Below, in pieces: positions 32,675-42,247 of a stretch of DNA of 45,149 nucleotides. The first letter of the stretch is position 1. The number at the start of each line of letters is the position of its first letter. The notes under the pieces were generated by a model. That model was given only the letters and a program-made list of their open reading frames with translations. It did no database searches and was not told where the DNA came from. The stretch comes from an uncultured Saprospiraceae bacterium (GTDB lineage Bacteria > Bacteroidota > Bacteroidia > Chitinophagales > Saprospiraceae): assembly GCA_938008185.1 (NCBI GenBank), contig CALLLR010000181.1, forward strand, positions 1-45,149. The letters run 5' to 3'. Both the position numbers and the translations under genes were made by a program.

Positions 32675-34972
32675 ATGAAAAAAGAATATCAAACCCTGAT
32701 CGTTCCCATCCTTAAAGGTCTTCCGATCATTTTGGCATTGTTGGTGGGTGCCATTATGCTGGCTTCCAGGCTGATCGTCTATACGGTACCTGAATATCAG
32801 TCTACGGGTTCTATTAAAATTGACAACCGAAATATTAACCTTGGAGATCTGGCCCTATTCGAAGAAGAGGGTCGAACCAAAGGCGCCACTTCCGTTGATT
32901 TTTTAACAGAAGTAGAAATATTTAAATCTAAAAAATTAAAAGAACTGACCTTAAAAAAACTGGATTTTGAATTAGAAATTTTCCGAGTGGGAAAAATGAA
33001 AATCACCGAATTGTTCAAAAATAGTCCGCTTAACATCGAATATAAAATATCAACCGAGGAGGCCTACGATCAAACGTATTATTTAAAATATACCGGAGCA
33101 AATGATTTTTTGTGGAGTAAGTCTAAGGACCTGTTTAAGGTAGAAAATCAACTAAGTTTGGGTGATACGGCAAAGATGAAGGGTTTTGATTTAATGATTA
33201 AAAAAAACGAGAACATTCTTTCCGAGCATCCATTCAGTCTGCGCGAAAATGATATTTTTGCTTTTAAAATCAACTCTCTGAGAGCACAAGTAAATGCCAT
33301 AAATACCAGTAATTATTTTGTTCGCTCCGTCGATAAAAAAATACAAATCATAAAACTTTATTATCAGCACAAAGTCTCCGAAAAAGCAGAAATTTTTATT
33401 AATACTTTGATGGAAACCTATATTGAGAATTGCAGAGATGAACACCAACAGGAGGCCGATAAAACCCTCGCTTTTATTGATGAGCAACTTGATTTGGTCA
33501 AGCAAAAGCTACGAAATTCTGAAGGCCGCCTCGTTAAATACAAAATGCAAGAAAGCATCATAAACATAAAGCAAGAAACCGATGCGACGCTTAAAGAAAT
33601 GATGCAATTAGAATTTCAGAAGGTAAACTATGACATGCAAAAAGGAGAATTAAAAAGAACTTTCGAACACCTCGCTAATGGAAATGACTTAAGAGATTTT
33701 GCACCCAATTTTGAGGCCTTAAAAGACCCCTTATTTAAGGAAGCTTTTTTAAAAGCACAAATCCTCGAAATGGCCAAACAAGATTTACTGATGAAGTATA
33801 CCCCACAGAGTGATGAAGTTCAAAATATTGAAATAAAAATAAACAATCTGCGTACATTTATTCACGAAAGTGTAAAAAATACGCTGGATAACATAACGGC
33901 TCGTCAGCAAGAAATGGCGGGGGCGATTGCTAGTATCGGAGATAATATTCAGGAGTTTCCGGATAAAGAACAACAGACTATGATTCTTCAGCGATCTGTA
34001 AAACTGAACGAGCAACTCTACACTTCTCTGATCGAAAAGCGAATGGAAATTGCCGTAGCTAAATCGGCAAATACTGTTTTCCACCAAATTGTAGATTCAG
34101 CCGAGGCCAGTAAAAATCCCGTCACACCCAACACCACCCTTTTATATGGCGTAGCCGTTTTCTTTGCGCTGCTTATTGGGATTGGGATTTCTTATTTGAA
34201 ACATTTCCTGACCGCGAAAATAAAGAATAAACATGAGTTAACCCAACTGTTAAACTTTCCACTGATTGGCAGCATTGCACAGGCTAGAAAAAAAGAAAAC
34301 CCCGTTAACAATCTGGGCAACCTCTACACTAATCTAGAATTGATGAAAGGAGAAACAGGTGTTGAAAAAAAAGTAGTAACCATACTTATTTCTTCCATGC
34401 TCACCGGAGAAGGAAAAACTTTTACCACTACCAACCTGGCAAAAATCTATGCTTCTATGGGAAAAAAGGTACTGGTTATCGATATGGACCTGACGGATAA
34501 TCATCCGGAATCTCTTTTTGGCGTAAACAATGAGATTGGCCTGGCGGACCTACTACAAAAAACCATTACCCCTTATCAGGCTATCCTAAAAACAGGCATA
34601 AAAAACGTGGACATAATTCCCAAAGGAGACTTATCAAATATCTACTCAGGAATTTTATTTACCCCGCAAACCAATAAATTTATTGATAAATTTAAGACCG
34701 AATATGACCTCATTCTAATTGATGCTCCCGCCGTCGGAATGGTGGAAGATGTTACCCTAATGATGAAACAGGTTGATTTTAATCTCGTCATTTTCAAAGC
34801 GAAAAAAACAAAACTGAAAACGGTTCATTTTGCCAAGGCTATTTTTGAAGAACATAAAACACCCAATATCTACGGTGTTTTTAATGGTGCAAAAACCAAT
34901 CGACACCAAGAATTTTTCAATACCATATCTGTCAAACAACGAATTTGGGAAACGGTACTTTCCATTTTTTAA
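32675..34972 (+). CDS. wzc: Wzc-type chain-length/BY-kinase protein lacking a C-terminal tyrosine cluster
   Basis: The 765-residue inner-membrane polysaccharide co-polymerase has Wzz-like membrane segments near 12-34 and 490-510 around a long, coiled-coil-rich periplasmic part. A cytoplasmic P-loop domain follows, with Walker A LTGEGKTFTTTNLA (K581), Walker A' VLVIDMDLTDN and Walker B YDLILIDAPAVG. Canonical members autophosphorylate a tyrosine cluster at the extreme C-terminus; here the tail (TNRHQEFFNTISVKQRIWETVLSIF) has no tyrosine, so cycling by tyrosine phosphorylation looks absent or altered. It should set chain length and couple Wzy polymerisation to export through Wza. Second gene of the operon. 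Confidence 0.9.
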   Translation: MKKEYQTLIVPILKGLPIILALLVGAIMLASRLIVYTVPEYQSTGSIKIDNRNINLGDLALFEEEGRTKGATSVDFLTEVEIFKSKKLKELTLKKLDFELEIFRVGKMKITELFKNSPLNIEYKISTEEAYDQTYYLKYTGANDFLWSKSKDLFKVENQLSLGDTAKMKGFDLMIKKNENILSEHPFSLRENDIFAFKINSLRAQVNAINTSNYFVRSVDKKIQIIKLYYQHKVSEKAEIFINTLMETYIENCRDEHQQEADKTLAFIDEQLDLVKQKLRNSEGRLVKYKMQESIINIKQETDATLKEMMQLEFQKVNYDMQKGELKRTFEHLANGNDLRDFAPNFEALKDPLFKEAFLKAQILEMAKQDLLMKYTPQSDEVQNIEIKINNLRTFIHESVKNTLDNITARQQEMAGAIASIGDNIQEFPDKEQQTMILQRSVKLNEQLYTSLIEKRMEIAVAKSANTVFHQIVDSAEASKNPVTPNTTLLYGVAVFFALLIGIGISYLKHFLTAKIKNKHELTQLLNFPLIGSIAQARKKENPVNNLGNLYTNLELMKGETGVEKKVVTILISSMLTGEGKTFTTTNLAKIYASMGKKVLVIDMDLTDNHPESLFGVNNEIGLADLLQKTITPYQAILKTGIKNVDIIPKGDLSNIYSGILFTPQTNKFIDKFKTEYDLILIDAPAVGMVEDVTLMMKQVDFNLVIFKAKKTKLKTVHFAKAIFEEHKTPNIYGVFNGAKTNRHQEFFNTISVKQRIWETVLSIF

Positions 34973-35040
34973 AGAGGGTGGTTTCGTCTACTGTTTTATT
35001 AACCAAGTTCTAATTTAAATGCTAAAATTTTATCAAAAAA

Positions 35041-36303
35041 ATGAGGTTCTTAAATAAAATAACCAACGCTCCTAATTTTTCCAGAGGTATGGTGTTTCTG
35101 GATCAGGCAATGGTAAGTGGCAGTAATTTTTTGATTGGGATTCTCCTGGTTCGGTCCATCGGATTATCAGCATACGGTATTTTCACCTTATTGTGGATGG
35201 GCGTATTATTTGCGATGGGACTCCATCAGGCGTTTATTATCAAACCCATTTTATCCATCGCTCCGAAATTAGGAGGCGATGACCAAGTGGATTATCTAGC
35301 GGGCACACACAGTATTCAATACCTCACCAGTGGATTTTTTTTGATCCTTGGATTGTGTATCTACGGTGGTGTACAAATATTTTCCGATAGCGAATTCCCC
35401 ATTTATATTCCATTAATTAGTATGGTTATATTTTGTCAAACCATCCACGACTTTTACCGAAAACTTTACTTAATTAAAGATCATATTACCAGGGTTTTTA
35501 TGCTGGATTCTATATTATACGGAGGACAGTTAGCGGGGGTTTTCATATTTCTTATTTTAGGAAAATTAACGACAATCACTACGTTGCAAATTATTTTAAG
35601 TGCAAATATTCTTAGCGTTTTAGTTGGTAAATACAAACAGGAATTTTCATTAAAAAATTATAAAAAAATATTAATCAGACATTTTCACTTTTCCAAATGG
35701 TTGTTGGGTACTTCAATTTTACAATGGCTTTCAGGAAACTATTTTATTATTGTTGGCGCAAGTATTTTAGGTACCTCAGCCGTGGGCGCAATCCGAATGG
35801 TTCAAAATCTGATGGGCTTATGCCATATCTTGTTTTTGGTCATGGAAAGCATTATTCCCATCGAAGCAGCTCGACAATTTCAGGCGGAAGGTGGAAATGG
35901 TCTGATCCGATATTTAGGTAAAATTACCAAAAAACTGGGTTTGGGGTTTGGGGTTTTATTAGTAGTCATTGCCTTCTTTGCCAGTCCTCTGTTATCCCTG
36001 ATTTATGGTTCGGCAGCGGCGGACTATAGTTATGTTGCAGTGGCTTATGCCCTACTCTATTGGTTTGTTTTTTTAGGACACCCTTTTCGATTTTATCTAC
36101 GCACGATTGAAAATACCAGTCCTATTTTTTTTGCGTACTGTCTGGGCGCTTTATTTAGTCTTGGCTTCGCTTATATTTTATTAAATCATATGGGAATCTA
36201 CGGTCTGCTGTTTGGATTGATTTTCACGCAAATTATCAACGTAGGAACCTATTATTTTTTCTCACTGCGATCCAGTAAGATTACATTACAAGAAATAAAA
36301 TAG
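35041..36303 (+). CDS. wzx: Polysaccharide flippase (Wzx-like, MOP superfamily)
   Basis: A 420-residue, almost entirely hydrophobic protein with about 12 membrane segments, starting RFLNKITNAPNFSRGMVFLDQAMVSGSNFLIGILLVRSIGLSAYGIFTLLW, the usual opening of O-antigen/teichoic-acid flippases. It should move undecaprenyl-linked repeat units to the periplasmic face. No other flippase is in the cluster. It lies 68 bp after the Wzc-like gene and 5 bp before the next glycosyltransferase, so it is translated within the operon. Substrate cannot be predicted. Confidence 0.88.
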   Translation: MRFLNKITNAPNFSRGMVFLDQAMVSGSNFLIGILLVRSIGLSAYGIFTLLWMGVLFAMGLHQAFIIKPILSIAPKLGGDDQVDYLAGTHSIQYLTSGFFLILGLCIYGGVQIFSDSEFPIYIPLISMVIFCQTIHDFYRKLYLIKDHITRVFMLDSILYGGQLAGVFIFLILGKLTTITTLQIILSANILSVLVGKYKQEFSLKNYKKILIRHFHFSKWLLGTSILQWLSGNYFIIVGASILGTSAVGAIRMVQNLMGLCHILFLVMESIIPIEAARQFQAEGGNGLIRYLGKITKKLGLGFGVLLVVIAFFASPLLSLIYGSAAADYSYVAVAYALLYWFVFLGHPFRFYLRTIENTSPIFFAYCLGALFSLGFAYILLNHMGIYGLLFGLIFTQIINVGTYYFFSLRSSKITLQEIK

Positions 36304-36308
36304 ATTTC

Positions 36309-37424
36309 ATGAAAATTATCCATATCGTACTTGGCAAAGCCAATCCGGAAAGAATGAATGGTGTCAATAAAGTTGCCTATCAATTGGCCACTGCTCAGAC
36401 CAATTTAGGCCACGAAGTCACCTTGTGGGGAATTGCCAATTCGTTAACCAAAAATTATCCTCCCAGAAATTTTAAGACCCAATTATTTAATCAGATAAAA
36501 AATAAACTGGCGCTGGACGTTAAATTAAAAGGTGCCGTCCGTAGTTTGAGTCAAGAGGCCATTGTTCATCTGCACGGAGCCTTTATTTCCGAGTTTTATC
36601 ATATCGCAAAAATGCTCAACAAAAAAAACATATCTTATGTTTACACCCCCCACGGTTCACTAACAGAAATGGCAATGACAAAAAACAGTACCGCAAAAAA
36701 AGCGTATTTTAACTTGTTCGAATCCAAGGTTATTAAAAATGCCAAGCAAGTGCAATTATTAGGCATCAATGAGTACACGTTCCTTGACACTCTGACCAAT
36801 AAAGCGCGTAAATGCCTGATTGCAAACGGTCAGGATCTCAATGAAATACCGGATTATCCAGAAAGAAAGTCGGCAGCACTAAATCCTGTTTTTGGATTTT
36901 GTGGTCGCCTGGCCCAATTTCACAAAGGCCTGGATTTAATGTTTTTAGGTTTTCAGAAATATCTGAAAAATGGAGGAACGGGTAGTTTGGAATTGATTGG
37001 AGACGGTTCAGACAAAGAAAAATTGATTCAATTGACCACCAATCTGGGGATTAGGAATCATGTCATTTTTCATGGTAAAAAATTTGGTAAAGAAAAGTAT
37101 GACCTACTCCATAAAATGGACGTTTTTTTGCATACTTCCAGAATGGAGGGATTTCCTACGGCAGTCCTTGAGGCAGCAGCCTTAAAAATTCCAACGATTA
37201 CGAGTGAAGCAACCAACATGAATGAATATATCAAAAAATATCGAAGTGGTTTTTTACTCAACGAAAATACACCGGAGGCCATTGGCCTGCAGATGAGGCT
37301 GGCAGCTGATTATTTCCATCAGGGTAAATTGAAGCAAATGGGAGATAACGGAAGAAAGATGGTGACTCAGCATTTCAACTGGCAGCTGATTGCTGCCCAG
37401 TTAGTACAAATTTACGCAGCATGA
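36309..37424 (+). CDS. Glycosyltransferase family 4
   Basis: A 371-residue GT-B glycosyltransferase: N-terminal GT4 acceptor half (IIHIVLGKANPERMNGVNKVAYQLATAQTNLGHEVTLWG; YVYTPHGSLTEMAM) and C-terminal Glycos_transf_1 half (NPVFGFCGRLAQFHKGLDLMFLGFQKY; GSLELIGDGSDKEKL; FLHTSRMEGFPTAVLEAAALKIPTI). The EGFPTAVLE stretch holds the conserved EX7E-like nucleotide-sugar motif. It probably adds one sugar to the lipid-linked repeat unit at the cytoplasmic membrane face. Its stop overlaps the Wzy start by 4 bp (ATGA), indicating translational coupling. Confidence 0.92.
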   Translation: MKIIHIVLGKANPERMNGVNKVAYQLATAQTNLGHEVTLWGIANSLTKNYPPRNFKTQLFNQIKNKLALDVKLKGAVRSLSQEAIVHLHGAFISEFYHIAKMLNKKNISYVYTPHGSLTEMAMTKNSTAKKAYFNLFESKVIKNAKQVQLLGINEYTFLDTLTNKARKCLIANGQDLNEIPDYPERKSAALNPVFGFCGRLAQFHKGLDLMFLGFQKYLKNGGTGSLELIGDGSDKEKLIQLTTNLGIRNHVIFHGKKFGKEKYDLLHKMDVFLHTSRMEGFPTAVLEAAALKIPTITSEATNMNEYIKKYRSGFLLNENTPEAIGLQMRLAADYFHQGKLKQMGDNGRKMVTQHFNWQLIAAQLVQIYAA

Positions 37425-38677
37425 CTCCATCCGTAAAACCTAAAAAATATACCTGGCTGCTGATTGGGCTGACCATCATCATGGCCTTGCGAATTACCAG
37501 TTATTTTACCATTTTCCCCAGTTCCATCGGACTTACGAGAGTTGTAAAAGTGGGCATGCGATTTTTCCTGACCGGGTTTAGTATCCTCGTACTTTTGGTA
37601 ATGATCAAAAGGGTTAAAAAGTTTTCTTTTGCTTACGAAAACCATTTAAGCGGATTATTTTATTTAGGGTATGCACTTTTAGGAATCGCTTCCATTATTT
37701 GGTCGACGGATGTGATGTTTACTGTTTTGCAATTGATGATGCTCATTGAAAGCATTTTTTTTGTTATCGCTTTTTATCACTTGCTGGTACTCGGAGCATT
37801 TCTTACGCACGGCCGGGCCTCTTTTGCCAGAATTTTAGCCATCAGTATTTCCATCATTTCGGTTTGCTTCCTCATTGGATTGTACTTTGATCCATCTACT
37901 TTTTATCGGGATACGCACGGGGGAGCCGTTTCCAGGTTGGGTGGTTTTATTATCAATCCCAACGAATTGGGAATGCTGGCGGTAATCGGAGCCTCGATGA
38001 CCTATATCAGGATGAAAGAAGGCGCCAGTTTATTTTGGAATATTTTATTCTGGATAATTTGTATCACTGTCTTATTATTGACCCAATCAAGGTCCTCGCT
38101 CGGTGCATTTTTATTGGTAACGGGAATGTTTATTTTGCTGTCCAAAAGTGCATGGTTAAAACTAGGATCCGTTGGAATTGCCGTTTTGGTTTTGCCCATT
38201 TTGGTCCAGACGATTATCATTAAGGATGGAGACGTCGGGGAGGTGATGAGTATGACGGGACGGTTGCCATTCTGGTCTGATTTGATTACGTACGGATTCC
38301 CGGAAAGACCAATTCTAGGCTATGGATTTATGAGTATTAGCGATTCACCTTTTACCAACAAGTTTGACAGTATTCATGCCTACGCTGCTTCTATGACCCA
38401 CAATACATTTGTACAGGTACTCATAAATTTAGGGCTGGTAGGAGCTTTTATTTGTTTGATTCAAATGCTCTTAACATTTTTTGCGATCGGAAAAAGTAAA
38501 GATTTAAAACTAAAACTAACGGCCATTGCCATGCTAATTCCACTGTTGATCAATTCGGCGACAGAATTCGGAATTTTCGGGGAGGCCAATTATGGTATTT
38601 ATTTTTATCACCTCGTCATCCTGATGTTTATTGTCCAAAGTAGTTCTTCATCTTTAAAATCTATTACTCATGCCTAA
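37421..38677 (+). CDS. wzy: O-antigen polymerase/ligase family protein (Wzy)
   Basis: A 418-residue inner-membrane protein with ten or more predicted membrane segments and an O-antigen ligase/Wzy_C domain: GGFIINPNELGMLAVIGA, LLTQSRSSLGAFLLV, a periplasmic loop ending GYGFMSISDS, and the signature MTHNTFVQVLINLGLVGAFI. Wzy enzymes polymerise flipped repeat units in the periplasm; WaaL ligases share the fold, but the presence of Wzx, Wza and a Wzc-like protein in the operon makes polymerase the better call. It overlaps the previous gene by 4 bp and the next by 8 bp. Confidence 0.88.
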   Translation: MTPSVKPKKYTWLLIGLTIIMALRITSYFTIFPSSIGLTRVVKVGMRFFLTGFSILVLLVMIKRVKKFSFAYENHLSGLFYLGYALLGIASIIWSTDVMFTVLQLMMLIESIFFVIAFYHLLVLGAFLTHGRASFARILAISISIISVCFLIGLYFDPSTFYRDTHGGAVSRLGGFIINPNELGMLAVIGASMTYIRMKEGASLFWNILFWIICITVLLLTQSRSSLGAFLLVTGMFILLSKSAWLKLGSVGIAVLVLPILVQTIIIKDGDVGEVMSMTGRLPFWSDLITYGFPERPILGYGFMSISDSPFTNKFDSIHAYAASMTHNTFVQVLINLGLVGAFICLIQMLLTFFAIGKSKDLKLKLTAIAMLIPLLINSATEFGIFGEANYGIYFYHLVILMFIVQSSSSSLKSITHA

Positions 38678-40127
38678 CCACCAGGTATCCATTTCGGATA
38701 TTATTCTGATCAATAAAGTTATTTTTCCAACCTCAAAGCTGGTTGTTATCTACCTCGCAAACCGAACGTTGGATATTGATTTATCCAATGCGAGTAAAGT
38801 TTTGGTGATCAAAAATAAAATAGGGTTAAAGCAATTTACGGCCACCAATAAAATACTTTTTTCGCTCGTCAATTTTTCGGATATCAGCCTTTTGGATTTA
38901 AAAAATCAATCTTTATTTTTGGGTCTACTTGATTTTTCAAATACTACAACCGCTGGTTATCAAACCTATTCGTACCTTAATAATCCGGATGGTTCCATTC
39001 GTTGGTTTTTCCCAAAAGCCAATAAAAAAGCATGCTTTTTAGCATTGTATAATGGTTCTGGGTGGAAAGCCAGATTATTTGTGACGACCAGTAAATTATT
39101 AAATAAAATTGGCCGTTTGTCGATCCTTACCGATGGTCATTTCATGGTTTATTATCATCAGCATGATGGTTTTAAAACCAGTTTCCCAGAAGTTCCGTTT
39201 GATGACTTTGCCGTCTTTACTGGTACCATTGGGGAAAACCGAAAAGCCATTATTGCGCTATCAAGTGGTGGCAAAACGACTCAATTTTTAAAAATCCCGC
39301 TAACCGATGCGGCGATTAAATTGGTAAAAAACGAATTCTGTCAGCTTTTACACCTGGAATCTTTTGTGTATCATTCGACCGTACTTCCCGAAGTAAAAAA
39401 TCATAATCACCAAATTATGGTCAGCAATATTTCTCCTGAACGGAAAAGCGAAGATCAGCGGTGGTCCACCGTTCACTGGCAATCTCTGTCCGAATTATAC
39501 CGGAATACCTACCAATGCAAACCACTGATCAATACTCCGTTTTGGAAAACCATAGAAGCAGGAATAGCATTTTTTGGTAATCCTTTATTAATTAAAAATG
39601 GTTTATCAGAAGAGAAAATTACGTCCCTAAAAAATTACACAATTTCATTATTCAACCGTATTGATCCGACCAATATATCTGCTTTGGGAATGGGGCACGG
39701 CGACTTCACGCCTTGGAATATGTACGTTGGACAAGGTCGATTACACATTTATGATTGGGAAATGAGTCAACCGGACTATCCCTTGTTGTTCGATTTTTTC
39801 CATTATTATTTCCAAAAAGGAATTTTAATAAACAGGGAGAATTTTACCGACATACAAAAAAAACTGCAAAAACAATTTCAGCAAAAAGAGGCTAAACAAA
39901 TTTTAGCAACTTATCGTCTTGATAAACAAACCTATTATCGGCTTTATTTGCTTTATATTGTTTGTTATTATCTGCCTAAATATTTGGTGCAACCGAAACT
40001 TCACACACAGGTACACTGGCTGGTTTCAACGTGGCTGGAAGCCCTGGAAAATATTTATAATTCTTCTAATAATGAGAATCCTATCCCAAAATTAGACACG
40101 CCCCTTCCAGTGTCCACATCTAATTAA
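38670..40127 (+). CDS. APH-family phosphotransferase-like protein
   Basis: A 485-residue cytoplasmic protein. The C-terminal half is an aminoglycoside/choline-kinase-like (APH, PF01636) fold: a diverged N-lobe near 195-235 (GENRKAIIALSSGGKTTQFLKIPL), the catalytic loop HGDFTPWN (H343, D345, N350) and the magnesium-binding DWE (D362), followed by DYPLLFDFFHYYF. The kinase residues are intact, so it may be active. The first 190 residues are not recognised. A small-molecule or sugar substrate linked to the glycan is the natural guess from context, but no substrate can be named. Its start overlaps the Wzy gene by 8 bp. It is followed 74 bp later by a second kinase-like gene. Confidence 0.8.
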   Translation: MPNHQVSISDIILINKVIFPTSKLVVIYLANRTLDIDLSNASKVLVIKNKIGLKQFTATNKILFSLVNFSDISLLDLKNQSLFLGLLDFSNTTTAGYQTYSYLNNPDGSIRWFFPKANKKACFLALYNGSGWKARLFVTTSKLLNKIGRLSILTDGHFMVYYHQHDGFKTSFPEVPFDDFAVFTGTIGENRKAIIALSSGGKTTQFLKIPLTDAAIKLVKNEFCQLLHLESFVYHSTVLPEVKNHNHQIMVSNISPERKSEDQRWSTVHWQSLSELYRNTYQCKPLINTPFWKTIEAGIAFFGNPLLIKNGLSEEKITSLKNYTISLFNRIDPTNISALGMGHGDFTPWNMYVGQGRLHIYDWEMSQPDYPLLFDFFHYYFQKGILINRENFTDIQKKLQKQFQQKEAKQILATYRLDKQTYYRLYLLYIVCYYLPKYLVQPKLHTQVHWLVSTWLEALENIYNSSNNENPIPKLDTPLPVSTSN

Positions 40128-40201
40128 CTGGTAATCAGATAATTACAGTCCCACCAAATAAGGCACTACTTTCGTTTTGTATTCATCAAACCATAAGTAC
40201 C

Positions 40202-41500
40202 ATGACCAATCAAAGAAAATTATTTATCCAATCATTGTTTACTGAACTTCAGGACAAAGACTATATCCTGTTAAAATCCATCGAAAAGCATATTTGTGCA
40301 ATTGATGAATCATCAGATTTGGATATTTGGTGGAAAAATGAGCAGGACGACTTCCTGGCCGATTTTGCCCAAAATCAATCCTGCGTAGAAAAAGTTTCCA
40401 GCCACCGCCAAAGTTTTATGAATCAGCTTTTTATTTTTTTTAAAGATGGCAGTTTTCTACAAATAGATTCCTTATATAAATTGATCAGAAAGGATTTAAT
40501 CTATCTTGCCAACGATTATTTAAAGACCCAACAAATAATCAGGAACGGTATCAAAACCTATACTTATTTTTGCCTTCTGGAACATCTTGTCTTGTTCAAT
40601 CATTTAAATTTTTCTGGTATTCCCGAAAAATATTTTCCCTACTTTGAGGAACTATCCGAAAAATCCTTAAAAACCATGCTCATCCACTTTAATCAAAAAT
40701 ACGGAACCAGCATTCCTGATTTATCTTCCTTAGCTGCCTTTCAACCGGACTTACGGAAGCAGCTTATCCAATACCTCGAGCAACGCAAAGCGAATCGCTT
40801 TTTGCTAAGGCTGTCTGCCAAAATCCAGTACGGGATGGATAGTATAAAAAATTTAAGTGACCAAAGAGGTTTTTTAATTTCCTTTAGTGGGGTTGACGGT
40901 GCCGGAAAAAGTACCATCCTGAAAGAAACCCGTCAAATACTAACTAAAAAATTTAGAAAAAAAACCGTTGTTATTCGCCATCGACCTTCCTTGCTTCCCA
41001 TCCTTAGTAGTTTTGTTTACGGTAAAAAAGAAGCAGAAAATCGATCTGCTACACGATTACCAAGAATGGGAAATAATACCAGTCGGCTAAATTCCCTTCT
41101 TCGGTTTAGCTATTATTACGCAGATTATCTGTTTGGCCGAAGTTATATTTTCATTAAATACCAATTAAGAAATTATATTGTTTTATACGATCGGTATTAT
41201 TTCGATTTTATTATTGATGGTAAACGGACCAATCTAAAATTGAATAAAGCCTTCCCAAAATGGCTATACCGCTTTGTACAAAAACCAAAATTTAATTTCT
41301 TTCTTTATGCTCCGGCAGAAATCATTTTAAAAAGAAAACAAGAATTAGAACCACAAGCTATTAAAACACTTACCGTCGGATATCAGTCCTTGTTTGCTGA
41401 GTTTGAGGAAGCATACGAACAACAATATTTCTCCATCGAGAATATTGAAAAAGAAAAAACACTCCATTTTATTTCTGCAAAGTTAGCTCAAGCCATGTAA
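40202..41500 (+). CDS. Thymidylate-kinase-like P-loop protein with N-terminal nucleotidyltransferase-like region
   Basis: The 432-residue protein has a P-loop kinase domain of the thymidylate-kinase superfamily from about 222 to the end: Walker A FSGVDGAGKST (K236), a DRY-type motif (IVLYDRYYFDFIIDG) and a late Lys/Arg-rich lid-like segment (AEIILKRKQELEP). Essential Tmk is much shorter (about 205-210 residues), so this is not the housekeeping enzyme. The N-terminal 200 residues include DESSDLDIWW, reminiscent of the DxD of MNT-type nucleotidyltransferases, but the match is weak. Tmk-like proteins occur in exopolysaccharide loci; their substrate is unknown. It ends 1 bp before the acyltransferase gene, in the operon. 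Confidence 0.78.
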   Translation: MTNQRKLFIQSLFTELQDKDYILLKSIEKHICAIDESSDLDIWWKNEQDDFLADFAQNQSCVEKVSSHRQSFMNQLFIFFKDGSFLQIDSLYKLIRKDLIYLANDYLKTQQIIRNGIKTYTYFCLLEHLVLFNHLNFSGIPEKYFPYFEELSEKSLKTMLIHFNQKYGTSIPDLSSLAAFQPDLRKQLIQYLEQRKANRFLLRLSAKIQYGMDSIKNLSDQRGFLISFSGVDGAGKSTILKETRQILTKKFRKKTVVIRHRPSLLPILSSFVYGKKEAENRSATRLPRMGNNTSRLNSLLRFSYYYADYLFGRSYIFIKYQLRNYIVLYDRYYFDFIIDGKRTNLKLNKAFPKWLYRFVQKPKFNFFLYAPAEIILKRKQELEPQAIKTLTVGYQSLFAEFEEAYEQQYFSIENIEKEKTLHFISAKLAQAM

Positions 41501-41501
41501 T

Positions 41502-42233
41502 ATGTTTAAGACTTTAATCGTAAATATCGTAAAAAAGAAAAATCCGGATTTTCAATTAGATCCGGCGGTTTCGAACTCCTTAATCTTTGAGCTAACGTTT
41601 CAAAAGTTGATTCAAAAATCCAGAATGTTAAAATTACTTATCCGTGGGAGATGGGTTAGAAAAATCTTTCTTGGAAAAGGCGTTCAATTTTTTAATCTGC
41701 CGAATATTGTTTTCGGTAAGTGGGTCCAACTCGAAGATCAGGTACAAGTCAGTGCACTGAGTCGTCAGCCGGTGGTCTTCGGAAATAATATAAAAATCGG
41801 TGCATTTTCAAGAATTATCGCGGCTACATCATTTAACCAAATAGGAGAATTTATTCGAATTGGGAATAATGTGGGCATCGGAGAATTCAGCTATCTGGGG
41901 GGCGGTGGTGGCCTGGAGATTGGCGATGATTGCATTATCGGTCAATATTTTAGTTGCCATCCGGAAAATCATAATTACAATAAAAACGATCAACTCATCC
42001 GGTCGCAAGGGGTCACTCGTAAAGGAATTAGCATTGGAAAAAACTGCTGGATTGGAGCAAAGGTTACCATTCTGGACAATGTAAAGGTTGGCGATAATTG
42101 CGTAATTGCTGCCGGGGCGGTCGTCAATAAAAGCATTCCACCTAATTCAGTCATCGGCGGTGTACCGGCCCGGATTCTCAAACCCACAGCCACTCGTCAT
42201 CAGGACATCAATTGGATTACCTCGTTAAACTAA
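41502..42233 (+). CDS. Hexapeptide-repeat acyltransferase (LbetaH)
   Basis: A 243-residue acyltransferase with a left-handed beta-helix. About seven hexapeptide turns are visible (NNIKIGAFSRIIAA, NNVGIGEFSYLGG, EIGDDCIIGQYFSC, ISIGKNCWIGAKVTILDNVKVGDNCVIAAGAVV), ending with the family's NSVIGGVPARILKP. The likely catalytic histidine lies in CHPENHNY. This WbbJ/Maa-like group usually O-acetylates sugars with acetyl-CoA, so it probably decorates a sugar of the repeat unit. It has an N-terminal extension of about 55 residues that is basic and may touch the membrane. Start is 1 bp after the previous stop. Confidence 0.9.
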   Translation: MFKTLIVNIVKKKNPDFQLDPAVSNSLIFELTFQKLIQKSRMLKLLIRGRWVRKIFLGKGVQFFNLPNIVFGKWVQLEDQVQVSALSRQPVVFGNNIKIGAFSRIIAATSFNQIGEFIRIGNNVGIGEFSYLGGGGGLEIGDDCIIGQYFSCHPENHNYNKNDQLIRSQGVTRKGISIGKNCWIGAKVTILDNVKVGDNCVIAAGAVVNKSIPPNSVIGGVPARILKPTATRHQDINWITSLN

Positions 42234-42247
42234 CGCAAACTTTTAGC

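Noticed and set aside
32675-34972. Standard annotation as a tyrosine autokinase
   Set aside because: The P-loop domain is present, but the C-terminal tyrosine cluster that defines autokinase function is missing, so I call it Wzc-like.
40202-40850. Firm call of a nucleotidyltransferase domain in the N-terminus of the Tmk-like protein
   Set aside because: Only a DLD-type motif is visible; the usual GS(x)9D(x)D pattern is not, so I report it as a resemblance only.
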